Origin: Acidobacteriota bacterium
GTDB lineage: Bacteria > Acidobacteriota > Terriglobia > Acidiferrales > UBA7541
DNA length: 39,292 nt
NCBI GenBank assembly: GCA_027307115.1
Contig: DAHUXN010000038.1
Span: 1 to 39,292, forward strand
Direction of reading: 5' to 3'
Position numbers and translations under genes: made by a program. The notes under the pieces are model-generated. The model had not been told where the DNA came from, made no database searches, and saw nothing but the letters and a program-made list of their open reading frames with translations. Shown here piece by piece: positions 34,783 through 39,292 of this stretch. How positions within the stretch are numbered: position 1 is the stretch's first letter; the number at the start of each line of letters is the position of its first letter.

Positions 34783-35163
34783 TCAGAACTTCAGTCCCGC
34801 CTCTCGAGCCGCTTCGGCAAGCGCCTGAATACGGCCATGATATTGGTAGCCGCCGCGGTCGAAGACGACTTTCTCGACTCCGGCAGCGCGGGCGCGCTCG
34901 GCGATGATTTTGCCGACCACTTTCGCCGCGGCGATGTTGCCTCCACCCTTGATTTGGCTCTTGACGTCCGCGTCGAGCGAACTGGCCGCCGCAAGCGTGT
35001 GCCGTTTATGATCATCAATCACCTGCGCGCGAATATGCTTGAGCGAGCGGTAGACGCAAAGGCGCGGGCGGTCTTCAGAGCCCGCGAGCGTTTGGCGCAT
35101 GCGCTGGTGAATGCGCTTGCGGTGCAAATCGCGCGAAAGTTTTCTTGCCGGCACGACAGCCAT
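34783..35163 (-). CDS. rplR: 50S ribosomal protein L18
   Basis: 5S rRNA-binding protein of the large subunit. The basic N-terminus ([16 protein letters not shown]) precedes [20 protein letters not shown] and ends [31 protein letters not shown], which is the family signature. It has 126 residues. A GGAG ribosome binding site precedes the ATG. The 105-base gap to rplF holds a family C repeat. Confidence 0.97.
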   Translation of the reverse strand: MAVVPARKLSRDLHRKRIHQRMRQTLAGSEDRPRLCVYRSLKHIRAQVIDDHKRHTLAAASSLDADVKSQIKGGGNIAAAKVVGKIIAERARAAGVEKVVFDRGGYQYHGRIQALAEAAREAGLKF

Positions 35164-35207
35164 TGCTCTTCTCCTTCAATTTGCTCTGCACTTCCCCAAC
35201 AAAAACT

Positions 35208-35243
35208 GCAGATTCCTCGTCGCAGCCGCTCCTCGGAATGACA
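35208..35243. repeat. Interspersed repeat, family C copy 4, in the rplF-rplR gap
   Basis: Begins GCAGATTCCTCGTCGC and ends CTCCTCGGAATGACA (36 bases). The first 16 bases and most of the rest are identical to 30149-30183. ATTCC and GGAAT can pair. Confidence 0.65.
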
Positions 35244-35268
35244 CCTATCCCAAGTTTTCGGTCCGCGT

Positions 35269-35814
35269 CTAAGCCGCGGTCTTGGCGGCGCCGGCCTTGC
35301 CAGCTTTCTTCTTCAGGCGCTGGCCGACGATGCGAACGCCTTTTTGCTTGTACGGATCAGGCGGACGCAGCGCGCGCATGTTCGCGGAAACTTGCCCGAC
35401 CAATCCTTTATCAGCGCCAGTGACGGTGACGTGCGTCTGCTTTTCGATGGCGACCTGTATCCCTTCAGGAATCGGGAACTGGACAGGATGCGAATAGCCG
35501 AGCGCGAAAACGACCGTTTTGCCCTTGACCTCGGCGCGATAGCCAACGCCGACAATGTCGAGTTCCTTCTTGAAACCCTCGGTGACACCCTTGACCGCGT
35601 TGGCAACGAGCGCCCGCGCCAAGCCATGCAGCGCGCGCTGCGATTCATTTTGCCGCGAGGCGATCAGATGGCCGTCCTTCTGGTCGAATTTGATACGACC
35701 CGGGACAGGCACATGCATTTTGCCCTTGGGACCCTGGACTTCGATGGCGTCCTCGGTGATTTGCACTTTCACGCCCGAGGGCAACGGTATCGGTTTTCTT
35801 CCAATTCGAGACAT
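35269..35814 (-). CDS. rplF: 50S ribosomal protein L6
   Basis: Large-subunit protein near the factor-binding site. It starts MSRIGRKPIPLPSGVKVQI, the standard L6 opening, and has two repeated domains with VGVGYRAEVKGKTVVFALGYSHPV between them and PDPYKQKGVRI near the end. The 181-residue length is normal. It follows rpsH after four bases. Confidence 0.97.
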   Translation of the reverse strand: MSRIGRKPIPLPSGVKVQITEDAIEVQGPKGKMHVPVPGRIKFDQKDGHLIASRQNESQRALHGLARALVANAVKGVTEGFKKELDIVGVGYRAEVKGKTVVFALGYSHPVQFPIPEGIQVAIEKQTHVTVTGADKGLVGQVSANMRALRPPDPYKQKGVRIVGQRLKKKAGKAGAAKTAA

Positions 35815-35818
35815 GGCT

Positions 35819-36214
35819 CTACCAAACCTCGCACAGAAGTTCGCCGCCCACGCCTTCCTTGCGGGCGGTCTGGCCGGTCATGACTCCACGCGGCGTGGAA
35901 AGAATCGCCACACCCATGCCGCCGACGACGGGGCGAATGCCATCCTTGCCGACGTAGCGGCGGCAGCCGGGGCGCGAAATGCGCTTCAGATCCGTGAGCA
36001 CGCTGCGCTTGTCGCTGGTGTAGCGGAAAAAAACGCGCAGAACTTTCTGCTTGTTCTCGTCCACCACTTTGTAGGTGGAGACATAGCCTTCTTCCTTCAA
36101 AATACGCGCTATTTCGATTTTCATCTTGGACGACGGCAAATCGACGCGCGGATGGCGTGCGCGGACAGCATTGCGAATCCGGGTGAGCATGTCAGCAATC
36201 GGGTCGGTGGTCAT
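35819..36214 (-). CDS. rpsH: 30S ribosomal protein S8
   Basis: Binds the central domain of 16S rRNA; in E. coli it also represses the spc operon. The N-terminus MTTDPIADMLTRIRNAVRARH and the C-terminal GGMGVAILSTPRGVMTGQTARKEGVGGELLCEVW are diagnostic. It has 131 residues. It lies 46 bases after rpsZ. Confidence 0.97.
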   Translation of the reverse strand: MTTDPIADMLTRIRNAVRARHPRVDLPSSKMKIEIARILKEEGYVSTYKVVDENKQKVLRVFFRYTSDKRSVLTDLKRISRPGCRRYVGKDGIRPVVGGMGVAILSTPRGVMTGQTARKEGVGGELLCEVW

Positions 36215-36260
36215 TTATTCTTCTTTATCCTTGCCACAATTTTCGTTGCGTCTAGTTCTC

Positions 36261-36446
36261 CTACCAACTGGCCTTGGTCACGCCGGGGATTTCGCCCTTG
36301 AGCGCGAGCCCGCGGAAGCAGATGCGGCACATTTCGAATTTCCGCAAAAACGCGCGCGACCTGCCGCAGATGCGGCAACGGTTGCGGACGCGAATCTTGT
36401 ACTTCAGCTTCTTTTTCATCTTGGCGCATCTTGCGGTGGTCGCCAT
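36261..36446 (-). CDS. rpsZ: 30S ribosomal protein S14, zinc-binding type Z
   Basis: A 61-residue S14 of the short, zinc-binding form. [24 protein letters not shown] carries two CxxC pairs that hold zinc, and the end [11 protein letters not shown] is conserved. The non-zinc S14 is about 100 residues, so this is clearly the short type. It lies between rplE and rpsH, the standard position. Some databases use rpsN for the same gene. Confidence 0.96.
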   Translation of the reverse strand: MATTARCAKMKKKLKYKIRVRNRCRICGRSRAFLRKFEMCRICFRGLALKGEIPGVTKASW

Positions 36447-36483
36447 CGTTTGTCCTTTAGCCCTCTCGTCTAACTCTGCTGCG

Positions 36484-37026
36484 TTACGGCCGCAGCGGAA
36501 CGCCCAACAGTTTCAGCAGCTCGCGGCCCTCTTCATCGGATCTGGCCGATGTAGTGAGCGTGATGTTCATGCCTTTGATCTTGTCGACGCGCGTGTAATC
36601 AATTTCGGGGAACACGAGCTGGTCCTTCAATCCCAGCGTGTAGTTTCCGCGGCCGTCGAACGAATTGCCCGGCAAACCTTTGAAGTCGCGCACGCGCGGC
36701 AGAACGATGTTGGCGAGGCGGTCGAGAAATTCGTACATGCGCTCGCCGCGCAGCGTGACCATGCAGCCGATGGGCATGCCCTTGCGAATCTTGAAATTCG
36801 CGATGGACTTCTTCGCGCGCGTGATCACCGGCTTCTGCCCAGTGATCTGCCCCAGTTCCTGCACGGCCACGTCGAGCAGCTTGACGTTTTGGCTGGCTTC
36901 GCCCAAACCGATATTCACGGTGATCTTCTGCAGCCGCGGCACGGCCATGGTATTCGTGTATCCGAAGCGCTTCGAGAGCGCCGGCATGGCGTCTTTTCGG
37001 TAACGTTCATGTAAACGGCTGATCAT
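36484..37026 (-). CDS. rplE: 50S ribosomal protein L5
   Basis: 5S rRNA-binding protein of the central protuberance. [21 protein letters not shown] at the start, [45 protein letters not shown] and the C-terminal [18 protein letters not shown] define the family. It has 180 residues, as expected. It follows rplX after 16 bases. Confidence 0.97.
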   Translation of the reverse strand: MISRLHERYRKDAMPALSKRFGYTNTMAVPRLQKITVNIGLGEASQNVKLLDVAVQELGQITGQKPVITRAKKSIANFKIRKGMPIGCMVTLRGERMYEFLDRLANIVLPRVRDFKGLPGNSFDGRGNYTLGLKDQLVFPEIDYTRVDKIKGMNITLTTSARSDEEGRELLKLLGVPLRP

Positions 37027-37042
37027 GACTCTCTCTTAACCC

Positions 37043-37396
37043 CTAATTTTCGATGGTCGCGTCGCACCGATGGCAAGTTCGCGCCTTGGTGCCGTCGGAT
37101 AATATTTTCGTGCCCATGCGCGCGTGTTTGCCGCAAGAGGGGCACAGAATCATCACGTTCGAAACGTCCATCGGTCCTTCTTTATCCAAAATGCCGCCGC
37201 GAATATTCTTCGACGGATTCGGGCGCGTGTGCTTCTTGATGATATTGGCGTGCTCGATGGTGACGCGGCGCTTCACTGGGTCGACGGAAAGCACGCGTCC
37301 GGTCTTGCCTTTGTCGCGCCCGGACATAATCTTCACCGTGTCGCCATGGCGAATCAGCACCGGCCGCGGCTTTTGTTTCGCTTCACGATGACGCAT
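37043..37396 (-). CDS. rplX: 50S ribosomal protein L24
   Basis: Assembly-initiating large-subunit protein near the tunnel exit. The KOW motif is at about 15-40 (IRHGDTVKIMSGRDKGKTGRV). The C-terminal part carries two CxxC pairs (Cys85, Cys88, Cys108, Cys111) that probably bind zinc. I chose ATG 37396, two bases after the rplN stop, because GGAGG lies ten bases upstream; an in-frame TTG three codons earlier would sit on top of that site. Confidence 0.96.
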   Translation of the reverse strand: MRHREAKQKPRPVLIRHGDTVKIMSGRDKGKTGRVLSVDPVKRRVTIEHANIIKKHTRPNPSKNIRGGILDKEGPMDVSNVMILCPSCGKHARMGTKILSDGTKARTCHRCDATIEN

Positions 37397-37398
37397 GG

Positions 37399-37767
37399 CT
37401 ACCAAACCTCCGGCGCCAGTGAAATGATCTTGGCGAACTTCTTTTCGCGCAATTCGCGCGCCACGGGACCGAAGACGCGCGTGCCGACGGGCTCGCCCGC
37501 TTCGTTGATCAGCACAGCGGCATTGTCGTCGAAGCGGATGTAGGTGCCATCCCTGCGGCGATGCTCCTTGCGCGTGCGAACGACGACTGCTTTCACCACT
37601 GTTCCCTTCTTCACCTGACTGTCCGGGGCGGCTTCCTTGACAGAGGCGGTGACCACATCTCCCAATCCCGCCACGAGCCCCGTGTCTCCGCCGAGCGGAA
37701 GAATGGCCGTCAATTGGCGCGCGCCGGAGTTATCGGCGACGGTCAGCCACGTGCGCATCTGAACCAT
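37399..37767 (-). CDS. rplN: 50S ribosomal protein L14
   Basis: Interface protein of the large subunit. [19 protein letters not shown] at the start, [25 protein letters not shown] and [28 protein letters not shown] are diagnostic. The 122 residues match the family exactly. It lies 27 bases after rpsQ and its end nearly touches rplX. Confidence 0.97.
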   Translation of the reverse strand: MVQMRTWLTVADNSGARQLTAILPLGGDTGLVAGLGDVVTASVKEAAPDSQVKKGTVVKAVVVRTRKEHRRRDGTYIRFDDNAAVLINEAGEPVGTRVFGPVARELREKKFAKIISLAPEVW

Positions 37768-37794
37768 GCTAGTGCTCCCTCATTTCCGAGAACA

Positions 37795-38097
37795 TCACGC
37801 CACGCGCGTGGAGCGAGCGACAATCTCCGCCAGCCGCCAGCGCTTGAGCCGCGACAACGGCCGGCTGGCGACAATGCGAACCGTATCGCCGGGGCGCGCT
37901 TCGTTCTGCTCATCATGGGCGTAGTATTTTTTGCTGTGGCGAATCACACGCAGATACTTGCGGTGCTGCGTTGTGCGCGTGACCTTCACCACGATTGTCT
38001 TGTGCATTTTCGAGCTCGTGACAATGCCGACGAGCTGCTGGCGCGCGCCGCGATCGCTCGAAGATTCCGCCGCGCCTGTTGCCGCTTCACTGGCCAT
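37795..38097 (-). CDS. rpsQ: 30S ribosomal protein S17
   Basis: OB-fold small-subunit protein. LVGIVTSSKMHKTIVVKVTRTTQHRKYLRVIRHSKKYYAHDE and GDTVRIVASRPLSRLKRWRLAEIV are the core motifs. At 100 residues it has an Ala/Ser/Glu-rich extension of about 18 residues at the N-terminus. It lies 12 bases after rpmC. Confidence 0.97.
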   Translation of the reverse strand: MASEAATGAAESSSDRGARQQLVGIVTSSKMHKTIVVKVTRTTQHRKYLRVIRHSKKYYAHDEQNEARPGDTVRIVASRPLSRLKRWRLAEIVARSTRVA

Positions 38098-38109
38098 CTG
38101 TGATCCTCA

Positions 38110-38436
38110 TTATTCTTTCGAGTCCTTGGCTTCTTTCGATTCTTTTGCGCCGTGTTTCTTCGCGCCGCGCTTGTCGGAAGCCGCTTTCTTTGGCTTCTTC
38201 GAGTGCGCCGCTTCCGCTTCTTTCGGAGCCGCCGCATGAATGCCGAGTTCGTGCTGGCGAACCAGCGTTTTGATGCGCGCCAAATCGCGGCGGGCTTCGC
38301 GAAGCTTCTTGACGCTCTCCGACTGCCCCGTGGTCAACTGAAACCGCAGGCGAAAAATCTGCTCGCCGAGCTCGTGCGCCTGAATCTCGAGCTCGTTGAC
38401 GTTCATGGGCCGGAAGTCGTCCATGCGGCTCGCCAT
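38110..38436 (-). CDS. rpmC: 50S ribosomal protein L29 with charged C-terminal tail
   Basis: Large-subunit protein near the tunnel exit, where chaperones dock. The L29 helices are at about 12-68 ([44 protein letters not shown]). After that come about 40 residues of Lys, Ala, Glu and Ser, so the protein is 108 residues rather than about 65. The ATG overlaps the rplP stop by one base (TGATG), with AGGAG just upstream. Confidence 0.95.
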   Translation of the reverse strand: MASRMDDFRPMNVNELEIQAHELGEQIFRLRFQLTTGQSESVKKLREARRDLARIKTLVRQHELGIHAAAPKEAEAAHSKKPKKAASDKRGAKKHGAKESKEAKDSKE

Positions 38437-38852
38437 CAGAGCTCCTCCGCCCGGCTGACGAACTTCGTCCGGATGGGCAGTTTGTGCGCCGCCAATTCCA
38501 TGGCTTCCTTGGCAGCGGCCAGATCGACCCCCGACATCTCAAACATCACGCGGCCCGGCTTGACGACGGCTACCCAATGCTCGGGCGGCCCTTTGCCCTT
38601 GCCCATGCGCGTTTCGGCGGGCTTCTTCGTGAACGGCTTATCCGGGAAAATACGGATCCACAATTTGCCGCCGCGCTTGATGAAACGCGTGATGGCCACG
38701 CGAGAGGCCTCGATCTGCCGGTCCGTGATCCACGCGGGCTCGAGCGCCTTCAGGCCGTATTCTCCGAAAGCCAGCGAGCCGCCACGCCACGCTTTTCCCG
38801 AGCGCCGGCCGCGCTGCTGCTTGCGGTACTTCACCTTTTTCGGCATCAACAT
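38436..38852 (-). CDS. rplP: 50S ribosomal protein L16
   Basis: Large-subunit protein that positions A-site tRNA. The start [17 protein letters not shown], the middle [22 protein letters not shown] and the end [11 protein letters not shown] are diagnostic. It has 138 residues, as usual. A second in-frame ATG two codons on is less likely because MLMPK is the conserved start. It lies 87 bases after rpsC. Confidence 0.97.
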   Translation of the reverse strand: MLMPKKVKYRKQQRGRRSGKAWRGGSLAFGEYGLKALEPAWITDRQIEASRVAITRFIKRGGKLWIRIFPDKPFTKKPAETRMGKGKGPPEHWVAVVKPGRVMFEMSGVDLAAAKEAMELAAHKLPIRTKFVSRAEEL

Positions 38853-38939
38853 AATTGCGCGTCCTTATCCCGTCAGAAACAGTTCAGAGTCGATAGTTGA
38901 CAGCTAACGGTTAAAGCAAAACACCACAGCAAACTGAAT

Positions 38940-39292
38940 CTACGCGTTGGCTGCCTGCGCGGCACGCTCTTCGGCGCGCTTGCGCTCCGGAGCGTTTTCG
39001 CCCTGGTAGACCCAACACTTCACGCCAATCACGCCGTACGTCGTGCGTGCCTCCGCAAAGCCAAAATCAATGTCCGCGCGCAACGTTTGCAGCGGCAAGC
39101 GGCCCTGCAAATACCATTCCTTGCGGGCGATTTCCGCGCCATTCAGGCGGCCGGCCACGCGAATCTTGATCCCCTTGCAACCGAAGCGCAGCGCGGAATC
39201 GACGGCCTTGCGCATGGCCCGGCGAAAGGCGACGCGCTTTTCCAGCTGCAGGGCGATCGATTCGGCGACGAGCCGCGCGTCCAGTTCCGGCC
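38940..39292 (-). CDS. rpsC: 30S ribosomal protein S3, C-terminal part (cut by window edge)
   Basis: The frame is open to the right edge, so only about half of the protein is here, without the start. The C-terminal domain shows [72 protein letters not shown], which is diagnostic of S3. It ends in an Ala/Arg/Glu-rich tail. It is the promoter-proximal gene visible; the operon continues to the right, presumably with rplV and rpsS. Confidence 0.96.
   Translation of the reverse strand, partial: PELDARLVAESIALQLEKRVAFRRAMRKAVDSALRFGCKGIKIRVAGRLNGAEIARKEWYLQGRLPLQTLRADIDFGFAEARTTYGVIGVKCWVYQGENAPERKRAEERAAQAANA

Overview
This window reads as a stretch of core chromosome from an Acidobacteriota-like (probably Terriglobia-type) soil bacterium. 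That placement is an inference. It rests on the gene order (mla genes, aroC-def-fmt-rsmB, PASTA protein, rpe, bamD), on two proteins that resemble families I know mainly as acidobacterial hypotheticals (10670-11545 and 18574-19302), on the G+C-rich coding style, and on short palindromic intergenic repeats. No 16S rRNA is present to prove it. I found no tRNA or rRNA gene, CRISPR array, prophage, transposase or plasmid gene.

Layout. The left edge cuts the C-terminal part of an Aas-like acyl-ACP/acyl-CoA synthetase (+). Facing it is a minus-strand MCE lipid transport operon, mlaE-mlaF-mlaD (638-3496). From a divergent promoter region a plus-strand series begins: aroC, def, fmt, rsmB, a three-PASTA-domain membrane protein, rpe, bamD with a long Ser/Thr/Pro tail, and an exported protein of unknown function (to 11545). 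After a 410-base gap full of hairpins come a response-regulator-like protein, valS, birA, coaX, a conserved unknown, rlmD and comEC (to 23283). A small DUF2007-like gene (-) and guaB (+) diverge from a 444-base gap that holds the best promoter in the window. A VanZ-like protein and a class I cytochrome c follow guaB.

From 26725 to the right edge everything is on the minus strand: a fused S10-spc-alpha ribosomal cluster, read right to left as rpsC(partial)-rplP-rpmC-rpsQ-rplN-rplX-rplE-rpsZ-rpsH-rplF-rplR-rpsE-rpmD-rplO-secY-adk-map-infA-rpmJ-rpsM-rpsK-rpsD-rpoA-rplQ. Spacing is mostly tight, with 1-4 base stop/start overlaps at several junctions. The exceptions are the rplQ-rpoA, rpoA-rpsD, rpsM-rpmJ and rplR-rplF gaps, all of which carry interspersed repeats or hairpins.

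How the genes work together. The left half mixes envelope construction (MlaDEF lipid trafficking, BamD outer-membrane protein assembly, the PASTA protein) with protein-synthesis maintenance (Def removes the formyl group that Fmt adds; RsmB and RlmD methylate rRNA; ValRS charges tRNA) and cofactor or central metabolism (AroC, Rpe, BirA, CoaX, GuaB). The right half builds the ribosome, the SecY channel and the RNA polymerase alpha subunit.

The most interesting departures from a standard core region are: an MlaD with five tandem 34-residue repeats; an MlaF whose Walker B glutamate is a serine; a BamD with a ~140-residue low-complexity tail; charged terminal extensions on several ribosomal proteins; and at least three families of short palindromic repeats, some sitting inside the ribosomal operon.
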